Origin: an uncultured Bacteroidales bacterium
GTDB taxonomy: Bacteria; Bacteroidota; Bacteroidia; Bacteroidales; Paludibacteraceae
Length of the DNA: 47,482 nt
Assembly: GCA_944322025.1 (NCBI GenBank)
Contig: CALUOH010000018.1
Span: 1-47,482 of the forward strand
Direction of reading: 5' to 3'
Position numbers and translations under genes: made by a program. Under the pieces are notes generated by a model. The model had not been told where the DNA came from and did not search any database. It worked only from the letters and a program-made list of their open reading frames with translations. Shown in pieces: positions 8,491 through 17,234 of the stretch; position 1 is the first letter of the stretch; every line of letters begins with the position of its first letter.

Positions 8491-9330
8491 ATGAGACAGT
8501 TTATCGTATTGGCAACGACAATCATAGTTTCAGCCGCAGCATACGGCCAGCGGTGCGACTCCGCCCTGCTGCTCAATAACTCATGGGCGTTCAGGGTGGG
8601 TCGGGTGAAGATTTTCGACCAGTACCTCTCACCGCAGGAGTACAAGGGGACGGGCTACGCATGGGCCGCCACGCACGGGATGTATTACCCGAAGACGGAC
8701 TACCGTGTGTCGTGGAGCGTATATGAGACTTTCCGCTATGCCAACACGGTGAACGCCAGCATGTCGGCCATGATAATGTACCTCAGCGCGGAGATAGGGT
8801 TCGGCTCGTACTACCACTGGCGGCCGGTGAAGAACCTGACATTGCAGGCGGGCGGAGCGATAGAGGCTGCGGGCGGAGTGAAGTACCAGAGCAGGAATGT
8901 GAACAATCCGGGTTCGGGCGACATAGCACTGACGCTCCTTGCCGTAGCGAAGGTGCGCTATGACATCCCGCTAAGGCCGCTCACCATCAGCCTGCAATAT
9001 GACGTATCGACCCCCGTCATAGGCTGTATGTTCATACCGGAATGGGGGCAGTCGTATTTCGAGATATACGAACACATGAAGGAGTCGCTGCCCGACGTGG
9101 TGAAGCTGTCATCGTTCCACAACAAGACCGGGGCGGACGGGCATTTCAAGATAGACTTGATTTTCAGCGGGTTCACACTAAGGGCCGGACTGGTACACGA
9201 GAACAGGTGGTGGCACGGCAACGGGCTCCATTTTTACAGCAACAACATATTCGGGGAAATAGGCACGGTGGTAGACTTGCAGATGCTGTGCGGACGCAAG
9301 GCACTCAAAAGGAGTCCCGTGCTGCTATAA
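8491..9330 (+). CDS. Outer-membrane protein, DUF3316-like
   Basis: A 279-residue secreted protein. The signal peptide ends near residue 18 (VSAAAYGQ), and the mature part has alternating hydrophobic/aromatic beta-strand segments and many Tyr/Trp, as in outer-membrane barrels. It resembles the Bacteroidota DUF3316 family; this is recognition by pattern, not by search. The ATG at 8491 is chosen because the signal peptide begins there; an upstream ATG at 8452 adds residues that would bury it. The S41 peptidase gene follows after 21 bases and the GSCFA gene after that, so it heads a probable three-gene operon. Confidence 0.75.
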   Translation: MRQFIVLATTIIVSAAAYGQRCDSALLLNNSWAFRVGRVKIFDQYLSPQEYKGTGYAWAATHGMYYPKTDYRVSWSVYETFRYANTVNASMSAMIMYLSAEIGFGSYYHWRPVKNLTLQAGGAIEAAGGVKYQSRNVNNPGSGDIALTLLAVAKVRYDIPLRPLTISLQYDVSTPVIGCMFIPEWGQSYFEIYEHMKESLPDVVKLSSFHNKTGADGHFKIDLIFSGFTLRAGLVHENRWWHGNGLHFYSNNIFGEIGTVVDLQMLCGRKALKRSPVLL

Positions 9331-9351
9331 CCGATTGACAAAGAAGAGACT

Positions 9352-10389
9352 ATGAGAACGAAGGCACTGCATATGATGGCGGCAACGGCCATAGCCCTCA
9401 CGCTCTGTGGGTGCCAAGAGACATTGGCGGAGAAGGAGTTCAACTCCTCACCTACAGATAACTTCGACGCGCTGTGGACGATACTCGATGAGCGTTACTG
9501 CTATTTCGAGACGAAGGGGATAGACTGGGATTCGGTGTACCGCGAATACTATCCGCAGCTGGGGAACGTGCGGACGGTGTATGACCTGTTTGACCTCATG
9601 AGCGAGATGCTCAATACGTTAGAAGACGGGCATGTCAACCTGTATGCACCGTTCGACGTGTCGTCATGCCCCACATGGTATACCCCGTACCCGGTGAACT
9701 ACAACGCATCGCTCATTTACAGCCAGAGATACCTCGGCAACGATTACAGGACGGCTGGGGGGATGTACTACAACACGATAGGCGACAAGAGGGATATAGG
9801 CTATATACGCTATGAGAGCTTTTCCAACGGGTTCTCCTCGTCCAACCTATGGTACATAGACAAATATTTCGCCGACTGTAAGGGCATTATCATAGACGTG
9901 AGGCACAACGGGGGCGGCTCGCTCTCGTACAGCGAAAGTCTCGCGGCCTGCTTTTTCCAGCAGGAGACGCTCACGGGCTACATGAGGCACAAGACAGGTC
10001 CGGGACACGACGACTTTTCCGACCCGGTGGAGATAACGACATCGCCGGCCGACGCGCCGATAGACTGGAGCGAGAAGAAGGTGGTGGTGCTATGCAACAG
10101 GAGAAGCTATTCGGCAACGAACGACTTCGTAGTGCGCTGCCTGCAAGCACCCAATGTCACCGTCGTAGGCGGGAGAACCGGAGGCGGCGGGGGCATGCCC
10201 CTCTCACAGGAGCTGCCCATAGGGTGGATGGTACGTTTTTCGGCTGTGCCAATGTACGACTCGGAGATGCAGACTACGGAGTTCGGCGTAGAGCCGGACG
10301 AGAGCGTTACCCTCGAAGAGAGCGATGTGGCGAGAGGGTACGACACAATCATAGAGCGCGCGATGGCAATCATCAACGGGGAGGCATAG
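9352..10389 (+). CDS. S41 family peptidase lipoprotein
   Basis: A 345-residue probable lipoprotein. The signal peptide ends in the lipobox LTLCGC, with the acylated Cys near residue 21. The fold is that of C-terminal-processing/tail-specific proteases: an N-terminal helical part with LNTLEDGHVNLY, then GYIRYESF, the strand GIIIDVRHNGGGS, and NRRSYSATNDF, in which Ser254 is the expected nucleophile. No clear PDZ domain is visible, which puts it nearer the Bacteroidota S41 lipoproteins than classical CtpA. The substrate is unknown. It lies between the DUF3316-like and GSCFA genes with short gaps. Confidence 0.88.
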   Translation: MRTKALHMMAATAIALTLCGCQETLAEKEFNSSPTDNFDALWTILDERYCYFETKGIDWDSVYREYYPQLGNVRTVYDLFDLMSEMLNTLEDGHVNLYAPFDVSSCPTWYTPYPVNYNASLIYSQRYLGNDYRTAGGMYYNTIGDKRDIGYIRYESFSNGFSSSNLWYIDKYFADCKGIIIDVRHNGGGSLSYSESLAACFFQQETLTGYMRHKTGPGHDDFSDPVEITTSPADAPIDWSEKKVVVLCNRRSYSATNDFVVRCLQAPNVTVVGGRTGGGGGMPLSQELPIGWMVRFSAVPMYDSEMQTTEFGVEPDESVTLEESDVARGYDTIIERAMAIINGEA

Positions 10390-10395
10390 AGGGCT

Positions 10396-11334
10396 ATGGA
10401 GCTGCAAACGAAAGTGAAGATTGAGGCAGGGAAGCGGTTCTCGTACAACAGCCGCTTCATGATGTTCGGGTCGTGCTTTGCACAGAACATCGGAGAGAAG
10501 ATGCAGGCATACAGGTTCTGCTGCGATGTCAACCCGTTCGGCATCCTCTATAACCCCATCTCGATAGCCAATGCCATAGAGCGCACGATGGAGGGCAGAA
10601 TGATGGGCAGAGAAGAACTCATGCAACACAACGGCCTGTGGCACTCGTGGCTTCACCACGGAGCGTTTTCATCGGGCGATGCGGAAAAGACCCTCACCGC
10701 AATAAACAGCCGCATGGAGAGAGCCGCCAGCAATCTGAAAACAGCCGACTGCCTGATTATAACATTCGGCTCGTCAGTCGTCTATGAGCATGACGGTGCA
10801 GTGGTTGCCAACTGCCATAAGTTGCCCGCGAAGGCTTTTACAGAACGGCGGCTTACGACAGACGAAATCACGGAGAGGTACACCGCGCTCATAGCACGGT
10901 TGAGGGAGCACAACCCCTCGCTACATATCATCTTAACCGTCAGCCCGGTGCGCTACATGGGACGCGGCGCGTTTGACGGCAACTGCAACAAGGCGATGCT
11001 GCTGCTCGCGGTAGAGTCGCTGTGCAAACATACGGGCGGAGTATCCTATTTCCCTTCATACGAGATAGTCATGGACGAACTGCGAGACTACCGTTTTTAT
11101 GCCGAGGACATGATACACCCATCGGCACAGGCGGTGGACTATGTATGGGAACGGATGACGACATGCCTCTTTTCCGAGGATACGCAGCAGGCAATGAAAG
11201 ATGTGAACAGCCTGTGCAAGGCGTTGTCCCACAGACCGCTACATCCTGACTCGGAGGAATATTCCGTGTTCATGGAGAAGACAAGGGAGAGAATCACACG
11301 AATTAGAGAAAAATACCCGATAATAAATATATGA
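10396..11334 (+). CDS. GSCFA domain protein
   Basis: A 312-residue soluble protein carrying the motif that names the family, FGSCFAQNIGEKM (about residues 26-38). Later elements are FGSSVVYEH and a C-terminal DMIHPSAQAVDYVWERM. The combination of GSC near the N terminus and DxxHPS near the C terminus suggests an SGNH/GDSL-like hydrolase fold, so a role as esterase or acyl hydrolase is plausible but unproven. It begins 6 bases after the S41 peptidase stop and is the last gene of that operon. Confidence 0.87.
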   Translation: MELQTKVKIEAGKRFSYNSRFMMFGSCFAQNIGEKMQAYRFCCDVNPFGILYNPISIANAIERTMEGRMMGREELMQHNGLWHSWLHHGAFSSGDAEKTLTAINSRMERAASNLKTADCLIITFGSSVVYEHDGAVVANCHKLPAKAFTERRLTTDEITERYTALIARLREHNPSLHIILTVSPVRYMGRGAFDGNCNKAMLLLAVESLCKHTGGVSYFPSYEIVMDELRDYRFYAEDMIHPSAQAVDYVWERMTTCLFSEDTQQAMKDVNSLCKALSHRPLHPDSEEYSVFMEKTRERITRIREKYPIINI

Positions 11335-11361
11335 AAGGTATTCATTCATATATTTTTTCGC

Positions 11362-11369
11362 TACCTTTG
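11362..11369 (+). promoter_or_regulatory. -7 element of the pepP promoter
   Basis: TACCTTTG matches the Bacteroidota -7 consensus TAnnTTTG exactly. The upstream -33 region has only TTC (11341-11343) at an 18-base spacing. A transcript would have a leader of about 57 bases before the ATG at 11433. Confidence 0.6.
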
Positions 11370-11432
11370 TGCGTTGCACAAGATAGGATGCGTCTCGGTA
11401 ATGCAAATCAACGACATTAAATCTAAGATATT

Positions 11433-13202
11433 ATGAAACAGCTTACAGAGTTAAGAAATCTAATGAGAGAGAGGGGGATAGCGGCACTCATAGTGCCGGG
11501 GACAGACCCCCATTCAAGTGAATACATAGCAGCCCACTGGCAGGAGCGCAGCTATATATCGGCATTCACAGGCTCGGCGGGCACGGCCGTCATCACACTT
11601 GAAGGCGGTTGCCTGTGGACTGACTCGCGCTATTTTCTTCAAGCCACAGACCAATTGAAAAAGTCGGGACTACAACTCCAAAAGGACGGCATAATTGGCA
11701 CTCCTGATATAGCCACATGGCTCGGTACGACACTCAAAAGCGGTGACACAGTAGCTGTAAACCCGGCCATGTTCTCAATAAACGGGATGAAAAAGCTTGA
11801 AACACAGCTCTCAGAATACGGAATAAGCATCAATACCAACTACGATTTCATCAACGAAATATGGAGAGACCGCCCAGCTCTGCCGGACGCGCCGATAATG
11901 GTCTTCGACGAAAAATATACAGGACGGAGCGTAGATGACAAGCTGTCAGCCCTTCGTGCTGAAATGGAGAAACTGCATGTTGACACCGTGCTCCTCACCG
12001 CATTGGACGATATTGCCTGGCTCTTCAACCTCAGGGGAAGCGACATTGAATGCAATCCCGTATTCATATCATTCGCCATTGTGGACAGGAAAAATGCTAC
12101 ACTCTTTGTCAATTCCAACAAACTGGACGACAAGGCAAAGGCGCACCTCGTACAGTCTAACGTAGAGTGGCGAGAATATGGCGAGATATTCACTGCGCTG
12201 AAATCGCTCGACGGAGGAGTGAAGATTGGTCTCGACTTCAACAAGGTCAACTATGCACTCTACAAATCAATACCCTGTGCATGTCAAGTGGTTGAGATAC
12301 CGCCAGTCGTATTCCGGATGAAAGCGATAAAGAACGATGTAGAACTTGCGGGCGAACGCCGCGCGATGATAAAAGACGGAGTTGCTCTCGTGCGCTTTTT
12401 CATGTGGCTTGAAAAGGCTGTGGCACAAGGCAATGTCACAGAACTCTCAGCCATAGCCCACCTTCATGAGTGCCGTGCAGCACAGGACAAATTTGTAATG
12501 GAGAGTTTCGGCACGATAGCCGGGTATGCTGAACATGGGGCGATAGTGCATTACAGTTCATCCGCTGAAACCGACGTGCCGCTGAAAGCGGAAAACTTTT
12601 TTCTGCTCGACTCGGGAGGTCAATATTATGACGGTACGACAGACATCACACGTACAGTGGCTCTCGGCAAACTCACACAACAGCAGAAACGCGACTACAC
12701 GCTCGTGCTCAAAGGACACATAGCACTTGCCACAGCCAAGTTCCCATACGGCACACGCGGTTCTCAACTCGACATTCTCGCCCGTAACTTCCTGTGGCAA
12801 AACTCAATGAACTATGGCCACGGCACAGGTCACGGCGTGGGTCATTTCCTCAATGTACATGAAGGCCCGCAGAACATACGCATGGATGAGAACCCGACCA
12901 TACTTGAACCGGGTATGGTTATAAGCAATGAACCAGGCATATACCGTGCGGGACAATACGGCATAAGGACGGAGAACCTCGTGGCAGTGAAAGAGGCCGG
13001 AGAGAGTGAATTCGGACGCTTTCTCTGTTTCGAGACACTGACACTCTTCCCGTTCGACACCAAATCAATCGACAAAAAGATGCTGACCGATGATGAAATA
13101 AGATGGATAAATGACTACCACAAAACGGTATTCAAAAAACTTTCTCCGAAACTCACGAAGGAAGAGGCCGCATGGCTTGAAAAAAAGACACGCGAAATCT
13201 AA
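11433..13202 (+). CDS. pepP: Xaa-Pro aminopeptidase (aminopeptidase P, M24B)
   Basis: A 589-residue peptidase that releases N-terminal residues preceding proline, a dinuclear manganese enzyme of the pita-bread fold. It has the three-domain layout of the long eukaryotic-like aminopeptidase P: two creatinase-like N-terminal domains (about 1-300) and a catalytic domain. Metal ligands are visible in LLDSGGQYYDGTTDITRT (two Asp), in GHGTGHGVGHFLNVHEGP (His), in ISNEPGIY (Glu) and in GIRTENL (Glu). It is probably monocistronic: its own promoter lies upstream and a strong bidirectional terminator starts 9 bases after the stop. Codon use is less GC-rich than in the def-porZ block. Confidence 0.95.
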   Translation: MKQLTELRNLMRERGIAALIVPGTDPHSSEYIAAHWQERSYISAFTGSAGTAVITLEGGCLWTDSRYFLQATDQLKKSGLQLQKDGIIGTPDIATWLGTTLKSGDTVAVNPAMFSINGMKKLETQLSEYGISINTNYDFINEIWRDRPALPDAPIMVFDEKYTGRSVDDKLSALRAEMEKLHVDTVLLTALDDIAWLFNLRGSDIECNPVFISFAIVDRKNATLFVNSNKLDDKAKAHLVQSNVEWREYGEIFTALKSLDGGVKIGLDFNKVNYALYKSIPCACQVVEIPPVVFRMKAIKNDVELAGERRAMIKDGVALVRFFMWLEKAVAQGNVTELSAIAHLHECRAAQDKFVMESFGTIAGYAEHGAIVHYSSSAETDVPLKAENFFLLDSGGQYYDGTTDITRTVALGKLTQQQKRDYTLVLKGHIALATAKFPYGTRGSQLDILARNFLWQNSMNYGHGTGHGVGHFLNVHEGPQNIRMDENPTILEPGMVISNEPGIYRAGQYGIRTENLVAVKEAGESEFGRFLCFETLTLFPFDTKSIDKKMLTDDEIRWINDYHKTVFKKLSPKLTKEEAAWLEKKTREI

Positions 13203-13210
13203 CCCATTCC

Positions 13211-13273
13211 ATTTCAACAAAAGACGGGAGTATGGATGATATGCACATCCATACTCCCGTCTTTTGTTGAAAT
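13211..13273. terminator. Perfect 28-bp inverted repeat, bidirectional terminator
   Basis: Arms 13211-13238 and 13246-13273 are exact reverse complements, with the 7-base loop ATATGCA. The arms end in CAAAAGA/TCTTTTG, so each strand supplies a T-rich 3' side. It lies exactly between the convergent pepP and cation-efflux genes, starting 8 bases after one stop and ending 7 bases before the other. Confidence 0.92.
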
Positions 13274-13280
13274 ACTCACC

Positions 13281-14171
13281 TTATGCTGGCTCCACATGAA
13301 TCATGACTAATGTATCATCGCCAAATTCTTTCAGCAGTTTCTTTTCTATCCTGCTTGTAATCTCATGGCTGTATGCCACTGTCATATCTGCATCGAGCAG
13401 CATGTGAAACTCAATTACGACAGACTTGCCTATATGCCTTGTCTTCAAATCATGGACATTCTGCACCTCGCGTTCCGTCATTGCTATCTCCACAATCTTT
13501 TTCTCCACATCGGCAGGCAATGACTCTTCGAGCAGTTCCTTCACGCCCGGCAAAATAAGGACATAAGAGACCTTAACAATAAGAGCACTCACTATGATAG
13601 CCGCTATCGGGTCTAAGATATTCCACTTCCCGCCAAGAAAATAAGCCCCTCCTATGCCAAACAACGTTGCTATAGACGAAAAAGCATCGCTCCTGTGATG
13701 CCACGCGTTGGCCATAACAGCGGACGAATTTACCCTCTTCCCTACCCTGTACGTATACTGATACAGCACCTCCTTAGTAACAATGCTGACGCCTGCCGCT
13801 ATCACGGCTATCACACCCGGAGAGACTGGCTCCGCACCATTATATATCGCTATTATATCTTGAATGCTCTTGTAAAATATGCCAAACGCAACAACGGCAA
13901 GCAGTATGCCGATTATGATTGTTGCAAGCGTCTCATATTTCCCATGCCCATATTCGTGATCCGCGTCTTGAGGCTTGGACGACAGACGCACACATATAAG
14001 TACAACGAAATCAGTTAGCAAGTCGCTCAGCGAATGTATACCGTCAGCCACCATCGCACCGCTTCGGCCAACTATTCCGGCTACAAACTTTGCAGCAGTA
14101 AGCAACAGATTGACTAAAAAGCCCACTACCGTCACACGGTATATCTCATCTTTTCTATCCCTGCTTTTCAT
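13281..14171 (-). CDS. Cation diffusion facilitator family transporter
   Basis: A 296-residue inner-membrane transporter exporting divalent metal (zinc, iron or manganese) in exchange for protons. It has six hydrophobic helices in about the first 210 residues. Metal-site motifs are DGIHSLSDLLTDF (helix 2) and HHRSDAFSS (helix 5), both with the expected His/Asp pairs. The cytoplasmic C-terminal domain contains VQNVHDLKTRHIGKSVVIEFHMLLD, typical of dimerising CDF tails. The YGHGKYETL segment follows helix 3. The metal cannot be decided from sequence. Its start overlaps the stop of the lipid kinase gene (ATGA), so the two are coupled. Confidence 0.93.
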   Translation of the reverse strand: MKSRDRKDEIYRVTVVGFLVNLLLTAAKFVAGIVGRSGAMVADGIHSLSDLLTDFVVLICVRLSSKPQDADHEYGHGKYETLATIIIGILLAVVAFGIFYKSIQDIIAIYNGAEPVSPGVIAVIAAGVSIVTKEVLYQYTYRVGKRVNSSAVMANAWHHRSDAFSSIATLFGIGGAYFLGGKWNILDPIAAIIVSALIVKVSYVLILPGVKELLEESLPADVEKKIVEIAMTEREVQNVHDLKTRHIGKSVVIEFHMLLDADMTVAYSHEITSRIEKKLLKEFGDDTLVMIHVEPA

Positions 14172-15100
14172 ACGTACATACCTATTGCAGAAGGTATTAT
14201 CTCTATATCATATTCTGTGCACTCAGGAAGCATGATGCCATCGGTCTCAGCCAATAAAGCCGTGGATGACTCTATACGTGCACGCTTGGCAACATAGTTA
14301 TTTGAACAAGGATGCTTGTCTATATCTCCACGGAAAAGAAAGCCCAACCCCTTGATTATACTCATAAACGTAGGACGCTCAATAGCATTTATATCGAACA
14401 GCCCATCGTAAGGCACCGCTGCAGGGGTCTGTTTGAATCCTCCTCCGGTATAGCATCCATTGCCGACAGTCACAGTGAACATCTCTTTCTCTATTGCAGA
14501 ATTGTCAGCCACGACTTTCATACGGACAGACCTATACAGACATACTGACAAGAGAAGCGACAACGTATAAACCCAACTATGCCCGCCAAGGTATTTCTTC
14601 AGACGGTTAGTGGTCTTGACAACCGTTGCGCTCAACCCCACACTGGCATCATTGATAAAATATCTATTACACTCTTTGCCGTCATGACTATATCTTAGCC
14701 GCCCCACATCGACCATAACCTTACGTCTCTCTATAAGCCTGGCTGACAGGTCATGCCTTTTATCCGCCAGTCCCCAGAAACGCGCCCAGTCATTGCCAGT
14801 ACCGTATGGGATAAGAGCAATGGAAACTGACGACTTGTCTACCAGCGAAGAAGAGAAAACGCCGTTCACAACCTCATTCATCGTACCGTCTCCTCCTACC
14901 ACAAGTATGTGCCGCACCCCGGTGTCAACGAGCGAACGCGCTATCTCTACCGCATGACCCGGATATGCCGTCATCTGCTCAAAAAAACGTATCTCGGCAA
15001 ACTTCAACATCCGGTATATGCGCGCCCAGTCCTTTCTCAACTCCCTCTTTCCAGAGTATGGATTGACTATGACACCCCATTGCTCATCTCGCAAACCCAT
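14168..15100 (-). CDS. Diacylglycerol kinase family lipid kinase
   Basis: About 310 residues, of the YegS/DgkB/sphingosine-kinase family that phosphorylates a lipid hydroxyl with ATP. It starts GVIVNPYSGKRELRKDW, the usual N-terminal phosphate-binding strand. It continues with HILVVGGDGTMNEVVNG, the GGDGT catalytic loop, and with ALIPYGTGNDWARFWG. The C-terminal half holds the beta-sandwich with TVGNGCYTGGGFKQTP. The ATG at 15100 is chosen because it places the conserved strand at the N terminus; an upstream ATG at 15154 adds 18 residues. Substrate could be diacylglycerol or a sphingoid base, the latter being relevant because many Bacteroidales make sphingolipids. Translationally coupled to the downstream efflux gene. 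Confidence 0.92.
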   Translation of the reverse strand: MGLRDEQWGVIVNPYSGKRELRKDWARIYRMLKFAEIRFFEQMTAYPGHAVEIARSLVDTGVRHILVVGGDGTMNEVVNGVFSSSLVDKSSVSIALIPYGTGNDWARFWGLADKRHDLSARLIERRKVMVDVGRLRYSHDGKECNRYFINDASVGLSATVVKTTNRLKKYLGGHSWVYTLSLLLSVCLYRSVRMKVVADNSAIEKEMFTVTVGNGCYTGGGFKQTPAAVPYDGLFDINAIERPTFMSIIKGLGFLFRGDIDKHPCSNNYVAKRARIESSTALLAETDGIMLPECTEYDIEIIPSAIGMYV

Positions 15101-15527
15101 CCTTATTGCTTTTTCAAACAATACAGACAAAACCTGGGACAGGACAGCTCTCAAAATGCACCCATCCCATAAAAGACTAATGTGAGTTCGACATAACTCT
15201 CATTCCCTGCATTTCAACATACTCCTTATACACCTTCACATTACTCAATACACCTTTCGCCTTTCAAATGCCATATCCTATTGTGTACGCATCCCGTTCT
15301 TAACCCCTTGTAATACAGAGTAGATAGCTGCCATTCTGCTACCTCCCCGCTATCTCCTCCCTACCCTCTCCTTAGCCATCACGCCTCTTTGTGCCTATTC
15401 CTTGCAAAAAGTATCAGAAACGTAAACTCATCGTCACACCACTTATCTTGCCCATCCGCCCAATCCTGCACCCGTCCGCGTAGAACCGCAGGCTTATATC
15501 GAACTCACGTTGAATATTCCTATCTCC
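15101..15527. other. Intergenic region with repeat family 2
   Basis: The 427 bases between aroC (stop side) and the lipid kinase (start side) contain copy 2 of repeat family 2 and otherwise C/T-rich sequence on the plus strand. I see no credible open frame, no hairpin terminator and no exact promoter consensus. Confidence 0.6.
15299..15450 (+). repeat. Dispersed intergenic repeat family 2, copy 2
   Basis: The order of blocks follows copy 3: TTAACCCCTTG, then TAGCTGCC, then CTACCTCCCCGCTATCTC and CTACCCTC, and later AGTATCAGAAACG and CATCGTCACAC. The AACCAAGCGGTTCG part is degenerate here. It is antisense to the flanking minus-strand genes. Limits are approximate. Confidence 0.65.
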
Positions 15528-16583
15528 TCACAACATCAAATCCATCAGTGTAAGTGCCGCCATAGACTCTACGACCGGCAACACACGAGGGAACACCGTA
15601 GTGTCATGCCTCCCTCCCACTTTCAGGCATACGGAGTTGCCCGCATCATCCACAGATTCTTGTTCCACAGCTATTGACGGTATAGGCTTGAACGCCACAC
15701 GGAAATATATATCCTCTCCATTTGAAATACCGCCTTGTATTCCCCCCGAATGATTTGTCGCAGTGCGCACCGTTCCACCGTCCATTACGAAGGGGTCATT
15801 CAGTTCCTGTCCCGTCCCGTCTACGCCTTCAAATCCAGAGCCATAATCGAAACCTTTGGCGGCCGGAATTGACATCATGGCGTATGCCAGCCTCGCCGAC
15901 AACTTGTCATATAACGGTTCTCCGACTCCGGGCTTCACACCTCGTATGACGCATGTGGCTGTCCCGCCGACAGTATCTCCGGCCGACCGCAGAGCCGCGA
16001 CATACTCCGCCACCCTCGTGTCCATGGCTTGACAGAGAGTGCCAAAACGGGTAAACAAAGCCGTATCAAGTTCATAATCTGTATACGAACCGTCCATCGA
16101 AACATTTCCCACACGACTCGTAAATGCCGATACCGTGATACCCTGCCGCATTAGCCACTGACGTGCCATAGCCCCTGCCACAACCCTCACTGCCGTCTCC
16201 CGCGCCGAAGCCCGTCCGCCACCGCGATAGTCGCGCACCCCATACTTCACATGGTATGTATAGTCGGCATGAGACGGACGGAATACATTTTTCATAGCCT
16301 CATAATCACTGCTGCGGCAGTCACCGTTCCTTATCATGAAAGCTATGGGCGTACCGAGAGTCACTCCGCCGAGCAGCCCTGAGAGAAACTCCACCTTGTC
16401 CGCTTCTTTACGGGATGATGCTGTCGGGGAATTACCCGTGGCACGGCGGCGCAAGTCTCTGTCTATCATGGCACTGTCCATACTGAATCCAGACGGAAAG
16501 CCGTCAACCACACCCCCGACTGCCGCCCCGTGGCTTTCCCCCCATGTTGTCAGCCGGAGCCTGTCACCAAAAGTATTCGACAT
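15528..16583 (-). CDS. aroC: Chorismate synthase
   Basis: A 351-residue enzyme for the last step of the shikimate pathway, turning 5-enolpyruvylshikimate-3-phosphate into chorismate with reduced FMN. The N terminus MSNTFGDRLRLTTWGESHG is the family signature. The central GGRASARETAVRVVAGAMA and the C-terminal HSGGIQGGISNGEDI supply the phosphate- and flavin-binding elements. The ATG at 16583 gives the standard N terminus; the longer frame to 16679 reads through the Cys-rich end of slyD and gives an Arg-rich extension that is not real. It starts 14 bases after the slyD stop and is probably in one operon with lptD and slyD. Confidence 0.96.
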   Translation of the reverse strand: MSNTFGDRLRLTTWGESHGAAVGGVVDGFPSGFSMDSAMIDRDLRRRATGNSPTASSRKEADKVEFLSGLLGGVTLGTPIAFMIRNGDCRSSDYEAMKNVFRPSHADYTYHVKYGVRDYRGGGRASARETAVRVVAGAMARQWLMRQGITVSAFTSRVGNVSMDGSYTDYELDTALFTRFGTLCQAMDTRVAEYVAALRSAGDTVGGTATCVIRGVKPGVGEPLYDKLSARLAYAMMSIPAAKGFDYGSGFEGVDGTGQELNDPFVMDGGTVRTATNHSGGIQGGISNGEDIYFRVAFKPIPSIAVEQESVDDAGNSVCLKVGGRHDTTVFPRVLPVVESMAALTLMDLML

Positions 16584-16597
16584 AACCGCAGTCAATA

Positions 16598-17185
16598 TCA
16601 GCAGCAACCGCCGTGACAGCCGCCGGAGCAGTCTCCGTCGCCACACCCGCTGCCGCAGCCGCCATCGCCGCACGAACATCCACAGCCGCAGCCGCCGTGG
16701 TGCATCAGACGCTGCAATTCTTCCTCCGATAGCTCTTCTACACTGATGATTTTACCAGAGAAATACAGATCTTCACCTGCGAGCGGATGATTGAAATCTA
16801 CCTTGACCGTATCAGGTTTAACCTCAACCACTTCCGCGTTTATGCGGTTACCCTCCGAGTCAACAAGCGGAACTATTGCCCCCTCATACACCTTCTCCGG
16901 GTCGAACTGCCCGTCTATCTCGAATATATTGCGGGGCAAATCCACTATATTTTCATCGTCATACTCACCATAGGCATCAGCACATGGGAGCATGAACTCA
17001 AACTCATCTCCGGCTGCCATACCGTCCAGTTTTTCCTCAAACTTGGGAAGCATCATGCCGAGACCGTGGTAATAGCGCAACGGCTCTTCCGGTGTTGTCT
17101 CCTCCATCAGTTCCAGTTCGCCGTTGTCACTCTTTACTTTAAGACGGTACTCCAATGTCACAAGCCTGTTCTCCGAAATCTTCAT
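16598..17185 (-). CDS. slyD: SlyD-type FKBP peptidyl-prolyl isomerase with Cys/His-rich tail
   Basis: A 195-residue cytoplasmic FKBP-fold isomerase and chaperone. The N-terminal FKBP part has LRYYHGLGMMLPKFEEKLDGM and the inserted IF chaperone domain (about residues 68-125, from DAYGEYDDENIVDLPR). NAEVVEVKPDTVKVDFNHPLAGEDLYF then returns to the FKBP domain, the standard SlyD order. The last 35 or so residues after LMHHGG are almost only Gly, Cys, Asp, Ser and His, with ten Cys and three His, a nickel/zinc-binding tail like that of E. coli SlyD. The ATG at 17185 is chosen; the upstream in-frame start at 17281 overlaps the lptD end. It sits between lptD (49 bases away) and aroC. Confidence 0.92.
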   Translation of the reverse strand: MKISENRLVTLEYRLKVKSDNGELELMEETTPEEPLRYYHGLGMMLPKFEEKLDGMAAGDEFEFMLPCADAYGEYDDENIVDLPRNIFEIDGQFDPEKVYEGAIVPLVDSEGNRINAEVVEVKPDTVKVDFNHPLAGEDLYFSGKIISVEELSEEELQRLMHHGGCGCGCSCGDGGCGSGCGDGDCSGGCHGGCC

Positions 17186-17234
17186 AGTCGTAATATTTAT
17201 CAAATTAGTAATTAATCCTATCCATGCGCATGCG

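Noticed and set aside
13211..13273. Perfect 28-bp inverted repeat considered as an insertion-sequence end or an invertible-switch site
   Set aside because: It is a single closed hairpin precisely between two convergent stop codons, the normal position of a bidirectional terminator.
15528..16679. Longer aroC reading frame with an Arg-rich N-terminal extension
   Set aside because: The extension is the shifted-frame reading of the Gly/Cys-rich slyD tail; the standard aroC N terminus starts at 16583.
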